Source of the DNA: Rhynchonema sp. JSB1_4
Lineage: Eukaryota > Nematoda > Chromadorea > Monhysterida > Xyalidae
Assembly: GCA_030248065.1 (NCBI GenBank)
Contig: JASAMV010003920.1
Span: forward strand, 1-64,000
Direction: 5' to 3'
DNA length: 64,000 bases
The notes under the pieces were generated by a model. That model did no database searches, was not told the DNA's origin, and worked only from the letters and a program-made list of their open reading frames with translations. Position numbers and translations under genes: made by a program. Below are positions 33,901-46,732 of this stretch, piece after piece. Positions within the stretch are counted from its first letter, which is position 1; every line of letters starts with the position of its first letter.

Positions 33901-36900
33901 CATGGGCAGCAAAACACGTTCTTTTGCAACTGAGCGTGGTATAAACTTTCACGCAATCGCGCACATGCGCAACCAGAAAACTTTTGTTTATTTTTGGCTC
34001 GGCTAACTCAAAAGGTTGCGTTTATGCACAGGGCTGCCACGGTGTATAATATTGTATACGTATGTGCCCGTTTCGAAGGCATACCACATGGAATTGTCAG
34101 GTGAAAATCTTTGAGTGCATTGCCGTGATAACAGTCTTGTGGTACCCAATAGTATAGTCAACTGACGTCCACCCAGAGCTTTTATTGTTTGTATCAAAAG
34201 TTAGTGAGAGGTGGGGCTGTACACAAACCAGAACACCTATAAAATGCCCTTTGAATGTGCTTGTCTAACATTTGGCATCACATTCAGCCACCCAGACACA
34301 ACAACAACAACAACATTCTATCCAAAAGCCACTTTTGCGCATTTTCCACACCAGTGCCCCGCCGCAGACTGTACTGCCCCCGAGACCTGCGTATGTGAAC
34401 GTTTGTTTGCACCACAGTTTGTGTGCTCACCCAAGCACACCACTGTACTCTTGGTCCATAGCGGGTGTGCGGTATGTTTCACCAAAATGAGCGCATGTTT
34501 GATGCCAAAACTGTGCAGATGCTAATACCCAAGTATTTATATACGTTCGACGTTGTTTATCAGCAATATAATAATTCACGCGTATATTTGCGTATCTCTT
34601 CTCAGATACAAGAGTGACTTTGTGATGTGTATCTGCGACTGCACTAAACCAAGTGTTGAAACGCGGGAGTGCGGCGTAAACACTCGTGTTTAACTGTTAT
34701 GCATGCCACGGCGAGTGTTTATGTTTAATTTCTATGTTGCACCTTTGCAAAGTTTTATGAATGCTGTTCTTTCGCACCTGTGCATATCTTACAAATTTAT
34801 ATAATATTCTACACCTGGTTCGTGATCATTTACTATATCCAGAAACTGTATTACTACATCCGGTGCATGCACTGACGATGACCTGGTGCACCGCCCGTCT
34901 GCGGGAGCAGGTCGAAACGGGCAACCTAAAACATACTGCACAACTCGTTACATACAGTACCTACCGAAGTTTAGTCGCCAGGATCGGCTGAAGAACGGCC
35001 TTGTACAACTGGACCAAGACTCACCTTGCTAAAAAAAAAGTACAGCAATCTTATGTTCCCACATGTTTATGATCAACTTTTACTTGTTGTTACTTTGCCA
35101 ACACGTACGTTAAATCCTAAAACTTCTATTCGGCGCTCGAACGGCATCCCGATTCAGAAATCCCGATCTGGGCAGTTTCAATCCCGATAAAATTCCGAAA
35201 TCCCAATTCCGATAAATTTTACCAATAAATTTTCCGATAAATCCCGTTCCGGAATTCTTAGCGGGATTATAGAGCTGCTAAAATGGAGTTGTGTTACTAT
35301 TGTATGATACAAAAATAAGTATGACAACAGAAATGCGAAAGAAAAATGGTCGTGTTTGGTGCCATTTGGCATCCTTTTTTTCTGCATCGATATTTTGTAG
35401 CCCGACTATGAAGTTAAAAACGAAACATCTTCGACAACGTGATTATAATGCATATTCCAAAAACTGCAATCCCGATACCGATCCCGAGTATCAGTATCGG
35501 TCTCGATCCGGAAAATTTCAATAGCGTCAAGAAATCCCGATCCCTCTATTCGGGATCCCGATACCAAAAAATCCCGTTTGAGCTCTTTTCGTATTTTAAG
35601 TTTCACCTGTTTCTCATGACTTGTACTTTCTCATGCGGTGGAAGAGAAGTTTCCCCAAACAGTATGATCTTGAAGCGTCGTTTTTTTGCACTCAAAAAAC
35701 TGTAGCGTCTTTTGTACAGTTAGGTGTACACCTGGGTATGTTGGAGCTGTCTCAGGTCCACTTCGAAGGTACCAAATATATGTGTAACTATTGCTCGTCC
35801 ATTGAGCTGCTGCGACTGCAACAACGCCACCTGTAAGTAAGTACAGTACATGTAGTATAGATAGCAGCATCTGGACACTTTTTCAATCTAAAAATGCGGT
35901 ATGGTCGCTCTCCTAAATCTGCAAAAACCTTGTCAAAGCTGCTGGCCTATACCTATGGTATAATACATTACTTACGTACATACACATACATGTATGCACC
36001 ACCTTGCCGTGAGCTCAAATCTTGGAGTTTGGTCATCAATTTTCCGGCAGTGCCGGGCTCAGACAAAAAAATCAAAGTCATTGCTTCGGCTGCCATGCAC
36101 TGTTGTTATAACAAGGTGCGGTCGCTTGTTGTTCCGCTGGGCATGGTTTTCGGTCAAGGCTGGGTGTATCTTCATACAATCGAGACTTATATTACAGTGG
36201 TCAACTCAAAGGGTCAAATCACTTCGTCAAACTCGCTTTCGTTTTCGTGTGTGGTAGTCAACTCACCCCGAATGCCACGTATTATTTCTGGCACTCATTC
36301 CTTTCCCCTTTCTACTGTAAGTTGACGAAGTGATTTGACCACTTCAGTTGACCACTGTAACGGTATAGCCTACAACCTCCATGGACAGGACCCCGATCAA
36401 AACTGGTCTTCACAAAACAAACACCTTCTAATGTTCCGCTTTTTTATCATCAGTTAAGCTTTGCCAATCCACAACGTTAGAAAACAAAGGCCACAATCGT
36501 TGGATTGGTCATTTTCCAACTTGATATGTTTCCTTGACTCCAGTGCGTGACCAATCCCTAACCAATCGCCCCACTCCATCTGGAACATTACAAGCTCAAC
36601 TGCTATCATAGGACACTCACGTCACAACAACCATAGCACCAAATTCGTCCAATCTTCCTGTACGTCCATGTCTGCAATTGTGCGTCCCAAAACGAGTGTG
36701 TTTGAAACAAACTCACTCACAAAATGACCTGTCGTGTTCGTGGTGCGCTGCTCTAAGAACGGTCGTTTGGTAGTCCAAAGTTTGTCCGCTGTTTTGGCCA
36801 AACGTCATTTGTCAACGTTTCAGCTTACACCACACAACAGACACGTATAGTTTTTGCGCGCACTCGACCAAGCAAAGTGCACACAGAGAGACAGAGCAGC

Positions 36901-38270
36901 GCGGCTCGACAACTTTGAACTTTTGTGCTGGTGCACGTTCACTGCATCGTCGAATGTACGTGCGTAAAAAACGAACAAGGTATCGCTATTGAATGGTACA
37001 GGACTTGCGCGCGCTAGTGCGCCCAGCCCAACTTTAGCGTCCCATTAGCAGTCCACTTGCAATAAATATATAAAATGGTCAAAGTTTCGCTTTTTTCGGT
37101 CTTTTCAGCGCCGTTGTTGAAAGCAAAAGCATCGAGGTATACGCAGGTTTACGAATACTATGTGCAAATTTGGTGGGTACAGTGCGTATCCTGCAGCGCT
37201 TGCTAATCTTAACTTGGTGCCCTGCCATGGAGTATACCAGGGAGTACATACACCTAACATTTCTCGTGCATTGTTGTTCTGTAGATGGGAAACAACGTCG
37301 TTTTTGCATCCCAGTCCGGTCGTTAAATGCGTGGCTCCAACTGAACACCGACACTTTGTCAACAATTGGCCCCGCTAAATCTACCGTGTACCCTTTGTTT
37401 TTTTAATTTACACTGGCATTGCATGTCGCTGTTTCTTGCTGATTTTTCACTTGACGTTAAAAAAGTATTTTTTTCAAGATTCCCGCAAGCTCTAAAATTA
37501 GCGCGAGTCAGAAACCGTGACAGGGGCACCGAACAATCCAAAGCAGGTACAGCAAAAGTGCTCGAACACATTTATGTAGTTCAGGCAGTTCACACCACCG
37601 CATTTGATATTTGATTCTGACTACAAATGACAGCTTGTTGAACACAACACGGCACGGTGGCAATAAGATAGAGCGCCCTGCTTCTAACATGCCATTTGAC
37701 TGGTGGCTGCTGCGAGCTAATGCGCCAGCCGCAGTTTTATTGGCTCGGGTGAATAATTGGGATGTCGTTCATAGGGTCCCTGTCTTGTTCTGGTTTGGCC
37801 CATTGACCATGTGGACGCGTCGGTTGTTCCGGTTCCAGACTTGGAACTTAACGTTGCATTTTTATTCGCAGCGACTTCTTCATCTCAATTCTTATTCACA
37901 TTTTCGCATATCCAATCGTTCAGCACACCACCACCCATACGGTCCCAGATCGTGTTCTACGTATGTATACATACATAGCTGTGGGTCAGACATTTGTTCG
38001 GTAATGTCGGCACCTGCTACATTTATGTACTCAACTCGTTCGCGATGAGAAAATTAACATCAAGATGCGCACAGCAAGTGCCAAATTTGGTTATATTTTT
38101 TGCTGCGAGCATCTTCTAGGTACTATACATACTGGACATGCATAGTGTCTGTGCATTATTTTCTTCACTTCCTCTCACTTGATTTTTGCAGATCCCACGC
38201 AGCCGCGAAAAAAATCAAAATCCTACAATTTGCCAAAATAAGATTCAGCAAACCCGTCGGCGGTGGTCAA
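30968..38270. other. 7.3 kb gene-poor region
   Basis: No gene could be supported. It contains scattered ATACATAC microsatellites, a copy of a dispersed repeat near 34860-34935, clusters of CCCGATA-type motifs (35150-35250 and 35465-35575) and a pair of inverted stretches around 36190-36350 (TTATATTACAGTGGTCAACT and its approximate complement). Close to 38190 a TTTTTGCAG acceptor precedes the next gene, so its 5' exon(s) may lie in the last kilobase. Confidence 0.45.
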
Positions 38271-40020
38271 ATGGCGTCGACGTCGACCGCGGCCGCGACC
38301 GCGGACACCGCGGACAACAACGAGTTCGCACAACAGGAACGTCAAACGTTGGAATGGTTGGACGATTTGGACAATTTCGGCAAACCGCCGCCGCCAAGGC
38401 ACATGGTACGAACGACCGGCGCCGTGCCTTGTTCGGAGCCAATGTCGGCGGATAAAGTGGGCAGTGCGGCCCAGTCCTCCTCACAGCGGAGACACTCGCC
38501 TTCGGCCGCCCTGCATCGTCGCAAGCCACCCAATCTCGACACCCCTGATGGATTCCTGACCGACGATAGTACGCTGGGCGAGGAACCAACTGTAATCTGC
38601 TACCGAGACGCATTGACCAGACTGCCTGATATCGATGCGGACGTGGCGGAGGAACACTCCGAATCCGGTACTTTGCGTGCGGAGGACGATGATGCCACCG
38701 ATGTCAAGGAGAGGATTCGACAGTTTCAGGCATGCGCAGACCTTTTTTGTATAGGCTAATGCCATTGTTGTCGAAAGGACTGCCTGTGGTTCGTTCGAAA
38801 AACGCAGCTGGATGGGATGCGTCCAAACTATAGCGCGACGACATTTGGTTTGGAAACCGAAAAACAGCCCCAACCGTCTGCAACGCACTTTGATAATGAC
38901 ACCCGATGTGTAGACGTCAACAGACATTCTGCTGTGCTTGCACGAAACGCAGGCCGTTGCGTTGACGACATTAGCATAAGTTTTCTTCGTAAGACTGACG
39001 TTTATTGTCGCGCGTTTTTTTTTTCAAAATCTGATTCCATTATCTCTTTTTTCCAGGAGAACAGGTCGCATCCTTACGCGACGCAAAATGTGCAGGCCAG
39101 CCAGGTCGGGTTCGGCCGAGCGTTTTGTTTGTTTTGTATTGTGTGTTATTTAATGTAATGTGCGACATTAGTAGTAGTCAATGTGCGCAATGCGCCCGGA
39201 AAGTATGCGCTTGACCTTTTTTTTGAGCCATCACGCTTGCCACGACACTCATTTTTGGTCCTTACACGGTTTTCCAAACCGTGCGAACGTCTGGGTCACC
39301 AGATGTGCCCATACGTCCGGGAGACGCACTATATAGGTCATCGTCACTATTGATGCATGAAATCTTGGACCGGTATGCACTTTGCTGGCTGGTCGCGTTT
39401 GTCTTTCGTCTGGACTGGACCCGTCCAGGGGACAATTTGGACCTGGAATCCGACTCCGTAAACCGTTCCGATTCAAAAATACTTAAAGACAGATCAGACA
39501 CCATTCGGGCTCATCGTACCGATTTTCCGGGGATTTGTCTGGGTGCTAAGTCAGAATTTCGAGTCCGTTTTTGCAACCTAAACCGTTTTCAAAACCTCTA
39601 ATGGGATCGCTATCACCCCTCTGGTGGTTCGAAATGGCTATAACGAACACTTTAAAGGTGATAATGCAAAAACTTATCCGAAAACTTATTATTTGATTCA
39701 GCACCAAAGCATCCGGATACCAATTTTGATCAAAGTGGGTCAGTTGACCCCAAATGGTGAAGATGACCCCAAAAACTCCTTTTAACAATCTTGAAGGGTC
39801 ACGTGACCAAGTGGATCCCGGAGTCGGATTCCCCTACTCAAATTACCTCTGCACCAACTTTTCACCGAAATTTTTCCCAACCTAAATCCATCAGGGGGAC
39901 GGCACGTGAGATTGCGTCACTCTTGGTCCTGACGTTCTTGTCTGCCGACCTATAGGTCAATCTCTTGCAGCAAATCGCCAAATCGGGTGGTGCGGCCGGT
40001 ATCGCTTCATTCGCTCGATC

Positions 40021-40057
<37 letters not shown>

Positions 40058-42461
40058 CGTCAATCACAATCGCAATCGTCAAGTGTGAGCCGCGACGAAG
40101 TAGCGAACGCGACCGAACAAGTGCGCCGGTCGAATCGGCCGTTGAATCCGTGGATCGAAAACAACGGCAATGCCGGTGGGTCCAAACCGACTGCGTCGTC
40201 GGTCGACACTTCGAGTAGTGCCTACAGTTCGGGATCGAGCTTCGGCAATTCCAATGCCAGCGGGGCGCCGACCGCGACCACGTCCGTTGTCACTAGTCAG
40301 GTTGGTATTCTCTAACGTACTCACTGAACCTTTGTCCACTTGCACAAGCAGTAACATTGGTATTTTACGCGAGCATAAGCTCGTGTGGGTCTTTGGGATC
40401 AGGTGGCCATCTGGTGCATTCGCACTGATGATGACCTGGTGCACCCCCGTGTGTGAAGACAGGCGGGATAGCGAAATCAAAAGCACGCCGCGCGAGTTTC
40501 ACGGTGTTTATTTAGTTTATGGTTGATGGCGGTTTATTGACTGTTCGACTAGAGGTGTATCAATTTGAAAATCTTGGGAAACATTGCATTTGGCAGGACC
40601 AACGCAGTCAGCCGAGCTCATCCGTGAGTCCACCTCTGGCGTCTACCGCCATCCCCGAACACCCTGAGCCTCAAAGCACATCACCAAGTCGTGAAACATC
40701 AAAGGGCACGCCCACCAAGCGACAGTACAATCGCAATAAACAGCGACCAACGGCGTCGAACAGTAATGGCGCTCTGAACGAGTCGAACCAATTTATCGCA
40801 ACCTCGTCAAGTCAAGACGCACTGAGGAGCACGGGCCAACCGCCGATCTACAGTACCGTTCACAAATCCGCCGACCTGCAGCTGATTGCCGGCGTGCTCA
40901 GGCCAAAAACGCGCGCGCAACCGCTGAGGAGGGGCCATTCGGACGATATTGACCTGCTGGAAAGGGAAGCGTCCAGGGTGAGTGTATGTACATGCACCCC
41001 GGTTGGGTCTCGAACCTACCACTCTGTGTTTCTGTGTGTCATAGTCCGATGAATAACCAATGCGCTACAGATAGTCTCGACCGCACACGCACGTTCGGGC
41101 CTCGGCAACGACCCGTGGGCACAACGTATTGCGTTGAGACAGCCAGTCAGGGATTCAAGTGTCTATTCGGAGCCACCCGGCGTCATGGGACGAACTGACA
41201 CACCGACCGGTGGTGGTTATGCGGGTGGTAGTGTGGACAATACGCCAAAGAGGAATCATTATACGGTAGATGTTCGGTTTTCGTAAAGCTTGGTGTCGTA
41301 CATAGTTGCAGTTATGCAAATGTTGAACGTGCCGCCGAACAGATCATTGGGTGACAAAAACAGCTGCCATCTACTAAATAAATGTTTGCTGAGGGTAGCG
41401 TACATAGGCCTAAGCCTGAGCCTAAGCCGAACCCAAGCCCAAGCCAAATGACCAAAATACATATCTGCTTTTCAATATCTGCTTGCCACCGGTGTGTTGT
41501 GTCTGCACCCCTGTTGGTCATGATAACAGATACTGTAGATGCACACTTTCATCTCCGATACATACATATGTACCTGCATAGTAGTTGCAATAATGAACTC
41601 GAGATTTCATGACAATAATTTTGTCTTGATATTTATGAAACATCTGCAACAATGAATATTGGCTTGCAGCCTTGGACGCAACAACAACCGAGTCATTACG
41701 CTTCGATCGGTGTTCGTCAAATCCAAGAACAACATCAACAACACCCGACCGGACTAATATCACGACTTCGCGTCAACGGCCGGTCGGTGCCTGATGTGGC
41801 AAGGACACGACGATTGGGGCAGACGACGCAGCATCGATCGCTCGAACAGACCGGCGTCGAATTCGAACAGGTTGGAGCAGTTGGTTTTTTATTACTCTTT
41901 TTTGGAATTAAAGGGTGTGTCGAACGTCACCCAACATCCAGTTTTTGGTCGGAAATAAAAGAGTCAAGTCAATATTGTTAGCGAAATGCGTTTTTTTCTA
42001 TTTTTTAATTCGTTAAGTTTTTCATGTCTCGGTCCGGTGTGATTGAATCGAAGAACCGAACGTGCATAGTGCCGAAATTTGATTTCACCCTCTCGATTAC
42101 TCAATTCAGCCATAGTTCCTTGAAAGTCGCTGTTTTTTTTCAATGAATATCGCAACTCGGTGCTGTCTTTCATTCCCTCCCGAAAGTTCACGTTCGACGC
42201 GCACTTTAAGAGATGAAATAAAATGGCACGATATTGTTCGTATTCAGATGCTTCGTCATTCGCTGCAAGACGCACGACGCAAAGCGTACACCGATCAGGA
42301 CAAGGAGAAGAAACCGATCGGGATGCTTGGTCGGGATGTCATACTTGACCGGATACCACCCACTCAGGCACATGTACGGTCGCCTTAATTTTTTAACATG
42401 TTTTTTTCCATTTTTCCAGTTTTCGGCCCCGTCCCACTATCGTTGTCTTATGGCCCTTTAA
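38271..42461 (+). CDS. Unrecognised Gln/Ser-rich, largely disordered protein
   Basis: Eight-exon model, about 569 residues: 38271-38729, 39057-39104, 39971-40300, 40597-40977, 41143-41265, 41670-41870, 42248-42373, 42420-42461; every junction is phase 0. The product is polar and low in hydrophobics. It has an N-terminal ETL-type acidic segment (QTLEWLDDLDNFGKPPPP), an acidic stretch, a polyglutamine run from a CAA array, Ser/Thr/Asn-rich segments, and a more ordered C-terminus (MLRHSLQDARRKAYTDQDKE, then IGMLGRDVILDRIPPTQ) ending CLMAL. No enzymatic or membrane signature is visible. It could be a cytoskeletal or junctional scaffold, but that is a guess. The first intron has a GC donor (CAG/GCATGC). 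The frame stays open upstream of the ATG to a TTTTTGCAG acceptor, so an N-terminal exon may be missing. Confidence 0.7.
40021..40059 (+). repeat. CAA trinucleotide array (polyglutamine)
   Basis: About twelve uninterrupted CAA triplets, in frame in the third exon of the 38271-42461 gene, encode polyglutamine. Confidence 0.9.
41912..42205. mobile_element. TTAA-flanked MITE in an intron of the Gln/Ser-rich gene
   Basis: A 294-base element starts AGGGTGTGTCGAACGTCACC and ends GTTCGACGCGCACT, between TTAA at 41908-41911 and 42206-42209. It belongs to the same family as 26922-27169. It lies within the intron 41871-42247. Confidence 0.8.
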
Positions 42462-44758
42462 GAAGGAACGACAGATGAACCTTGTAACCCAACACCACAC
42501 AACAACCACAGGGCACACCACACATCATACGCACACATGAAAAAAGCGAGAAAAAACTGTAGTGGACGTCCAGCGCTGCACTCGCATTACGGACGGGAAG
42601 CGAGCAATGTTTTGTTCAATAAAATGAAGGTTCATGAATATTTCCAGCTGAGATCGATGTAGGTATGTATATATACATATGTTCGTATGCATACATTAAA
42701 CAGACCAAACTTTGTGACGTTTCGTTCTCTTATCATTCCAACTGCGAACTCGATCAAAGTTTATCAGCAAAAAACACTGAAAATTAAAAACGACCCGGAC
42801 GGGTCACTATCGGCCATCAAAGTTCATGCATGCAAAATTACTTGTTTTTGGGACGGTTGGTGTTTCCTTGTCTTGTATGTGACGCGCTAGTGACGGTCGA
42901 AAACTGGTATTTGCATAGCGCTTCAGATCTTGAGTACTGTCGCAACGCAAGGCGCTAGGGACGGCACTCAAAAAGATGGCTCATTGAACATTGGTAACGT
43001 GGCATACTAATCTAAATGGAGTCTTTGGGGGGGGGCTGCCATTGCGATGACCTCAATTGTGGTTTTGTTTCGTGGGCTTGACGCCTTTGACGCTTTGACT
43101 TGTGGGGTTGACAGAAGTGGCGTATAAACGCATATAGCTCGTGGGGACCCGCTGGTACATGTATACACAGCTGTCATTATAGTTTCGAAGAGCGTTGCAT
43201 TACATGCCTTAGATACGGCACCGATTTCCCCCAATAACTCCCATGACTGGCTATTTGTTAGCGGAAATATCGGATTATGTTTTGACACTTCCGTCCAAGC
43301 TTATCAGTTGCCCTACTTTCCACATGCGCAAACACACTGGGTTCTTGCAATGTTGCCTGTTGGGGCGTTATCAAACAAAAAAATCCGGTCCTCGCTGGTC
43401 ACATGTATGGCTACAGGGACGTTCGGATTGAACTAGACTGGTCACAAACTTCGATGGCCTGAATTGTTGTGGTTTCTATGAATTCCCGTTCCCCTTTGAT
43501 TGATTTTTGCTGCGAATCTCATGTTGACAAGAGGATATACAAGTGACATGCAAAGACGATCTTGTGAGCGCGCAGCGAGTATGCATCAGACCGGCTCGTG
43601 TTTGTTTTTGGGGTCATCACGTGGTCATCTGGTGCATTCGCACCGACGACGACCCGGTGCATCGCCCGTCTGCGAGAGCAGATCGAAAAACCAACCGAAA
43701 ACATGCGCGGCACAAGTCACACTGTGGCGTTTGAAAAGTCAAAACGTAAAATCTGCTATATATCGCAGCATTGGACACGCTAATGGTGCCACATCATCGG
43801 ACGAAAGCCAAGATACACGCAAGCAAACCACACCAAATCACATGACGCCTTCAAGTCGCACTATATACATATCGCTAACATAGGTACCATATAGTCCAAC
43901 CACGAGCTCATGAGACGACTCTTGTTATAGCTCACTTGGCCAGATTAAAAAATGCGCCGGTTACACGGGTTTTCGCAAACAAAAGAAAGAGATTGGGCCG
44001 AGAGAGATGATGACAAGTTCCAGCTAGCTGACCTCAATTTGTTGCGTGCTTACGCGAACAGCAACGTCGTTCAACACACAAATGTTTTTGGAGTCAAAAG
44101 GGAATTTACGCACTGAGGTGGAGAGCGTGTTTTAAAAATGCATGCGTTTCTCTTTCGTTCATTTCCGAAATACGTGGAACCGGAACATGATTGGATCCGC
44201 ACAAGTAAACTTCAAAACAAGTAGTCTCATGAGTTCGTGGCTGGACTATGCATACAGGCCAAACGGACATGCAGCTTATAGACGGTGGCGCGTATGCAAA
44301 AGCGGCGAAACTTTATTATTCGTTTTTCGATAGTGCACATGCCAACCTGACTGTTTTGCGATTTTGGGCACCATCTTGCGTTTTTTATTTGCCAAAGAAC
44401 CACGAGAAAAGCATCTGAAAACCTTCCAGCCTTTGTGTTATACATACATATACGTACATGCATGTGGTAGTACATACAATTGTACGTGTTTGGCTGAAAC
44501 GCGTATGCCTCGCTGAACAAAGCAGAAAGGTTGAAAGGCTTGCTTTTGACGTTTACCTTGCGCAGGGAGCAGCTTACATTCATGAGCGGACCAAAGTATA
44601 AACTGGACAGCTGCGTGGGCTTTACTGGAGTGCACACGCTCCAAAGAAATAAAAAGAAACATTTCTTGACCGGCACAGTGAAAACAGCTATGGAAAGGTC
44701 TGGACAGGTGTAGCTAAGGCGCCTGTTCAGGCATTTGCCGAAACGAACCATAACTTGA
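42462..44758. other. Intergenic stretch, no gene seen
   Basis: It contains one copy of a dispersed repeat (about 43580-43700), short ATACATAT microsatellites (42660-42700) and a poly-G run near 43027. Open frames up to about 174 codons (44751-44227, minus) carry no motif or splice context. Confidence 0.45.
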
Positions 44759-44762
44759 TTAA

Positions 44763-46417
44763 AGGGCTCGGGACATAACCGAAGGAAGGGTAGCAGGACA
44801 TATTGTTACATACCGTTGGAAAGCATTCCGGCAGCCTATGTCACGCACAAATTTTAAGCTCCTTGGAGATTCGCTATCTCTTGGTAGAGCGACTTTTCGT
44901 TCCAGAAAAAAGTGAATTTTTGCACAAATTGGAACGACCGGTGCAGAAACCCCAAATGAGTTGAAGGTCAAGTAACACGCGCATAGGTTTACAACGGCTT
45001 CTGAATAACTTACGATCACAACTTCAGTCGCTCAAGGCATTGCTTCACACGGTGAGGGTGCGAAACGTTCCAAAAATCGGCCATATTTTTCGAGAGCACA
45101 AGTTTGTCCCTAAATTTTGAGGCTACGCTTAGCGCTGCGGAAATAAGAATGCAATGGGGAAACAGAGCATCGTCGAAAGTACCAGAAAATAAGGTTTTTA
45201 AATTTTTTAACTCATGGCTAGCTCCGTGATAGGCCTAAAAATCCATTAAATTGCCGCTAAATTAGGTGGTTACATTCATCGCCAGAATTGTAACACATAA
45301 AAGCCACAGATTGTATCGGATTCGAAACAAAAAAATGCGAGAATCGTCTGGTTTAACAACCTATCAAGGTCCAAAGACACCAAGGTCTACAGATCTCGTG
45401 GGGCAGCCATACTAACCTGAATATGATATTCAGCTATAAACGCTTATCGTTAACAGCTATTGTAAATGTGATAGCACCAAACAATGTATCTCGGGATTAG
45501 CTTTCGAATGATATATAACAAGCCCCAATAAATTCTTACGCTTAAGGGCAGAGGTTAAAAAATTGCTTTTTTGACGATTCTGGAATGAACCGTCACGTCA
45601 CCGTGTGCGATTTCGGAATTTTGACAGTTTCTTGTCCATAGTAAGAGATAGTATGGGCATGTTATATATCGTTCGATAGCTACGTTGAAGCTACATCGTT
45701 TAATGTTATTAAATGTACAATAATCCTTAACAGTAACGACTTATAGCCAAATATCTTATCCAGGCTGGCGTGGCTGCAGCAGCCGGACCATGGGGGTTGA
45801 AGTCTTGAAACTTGTCTAGGTTGTTGGACTGTGCGTTTATCTGACTTTCTCGTTTCCAATGCAGTACAATACATGGTTTATTTACATCACATTTCCGTCA
45901 ATGAATGCAACTATGCAGTTTAGTGGCAATTTTTAAGTCTTTTTCAGCCTGTCACGCCGCTATCTAAGTGTTTCCAAATTTAAAAACCTTATTTTCTGGT
46001 ACTTTCGAAAATGCTCTATTTTTCTATTGCATTTTCATTTCTGCAACACAAAGCGCAGCCTCAAAATTTAGAGACAAACTTGTGTTTTCGAAAAATGTGG
46101 CCGATTTTTGGAACATTTCGCACCTTCACCGAGTGAAGCAATGCTTTGAGCAACTGAAGTTCTCAAGATAAGTTATCCAGAAGCTGTTGTAATCCTATCC
46201 ACGTGTTACTTGACTTTCAACTTATTTGGGTTTCTGCACCGGTCGTTTAAAGTTGTGAAAAAATTCACTTTTCTCTGGAACGAAAAGTCGCTCTACCAAG
46301 AGATAGCGAACCTCTAAGGAGCTTAACATTTGTGCGTGACATATGCTGTCACAGCGCTTTCGAACGATGTATAACACTGCGCTCTGCTGCCCTTCCTTCG
46401 GTTGTGACCCGGGCCCT
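44763..46417. mobile_element. 1.65 kb TTAA-flanked element with ~460 bp inverted ends
   Basis: It begins AGGGCTCGGGACATAACCG and ends with the near-complement CGGTTGTGACCCGGGCCCT, between TTAA at 44759-44762 and 46418-46421. Inverted similarity continues inward about 460 bases on each side (left to about 45225, right from about 45960). Shared stretches include CGCTATCTCTTGGTAGAGCG and AAATTTTGAGGCT. The 730-base core has no transposase. The TTAA duplication suggests a piggyBac-type or related non-autonomous element. Confidence 0.82.
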
Positions 46418-46732
46418 TTAACGCCTTGAAAAATTTATTTGTCAACATAATCATGAAAACAAACATTGTTCCACAGTCTGCGACCCGTGTAATAATCGTA
46501 CAATCACATCTGTAATTGAGTGAGAGGGCCAAGATAGCAGCCTTGGTCCACCGCATGGGTAATCATCGTCAACTGCGTGTATGAGTGAAGTGTCTCCAGT
46601 TTACCGCTATTATTTAAAACGTTGAATATGGTTTTGACTAAATTTGACATAGGCGATGGACAGAAATAGTCGACAGTCCACCAGAAATTCAGCGGTCGTC
46701 CATCCGTAAAATTTGAGGCGTAGGCAGAAACA

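Noticed and set aside
44227..44751. 174-codon minus-strand frame
   Set aside because: Long, but with no domain, no upstream acceptor or initiation context, and mixed composition.
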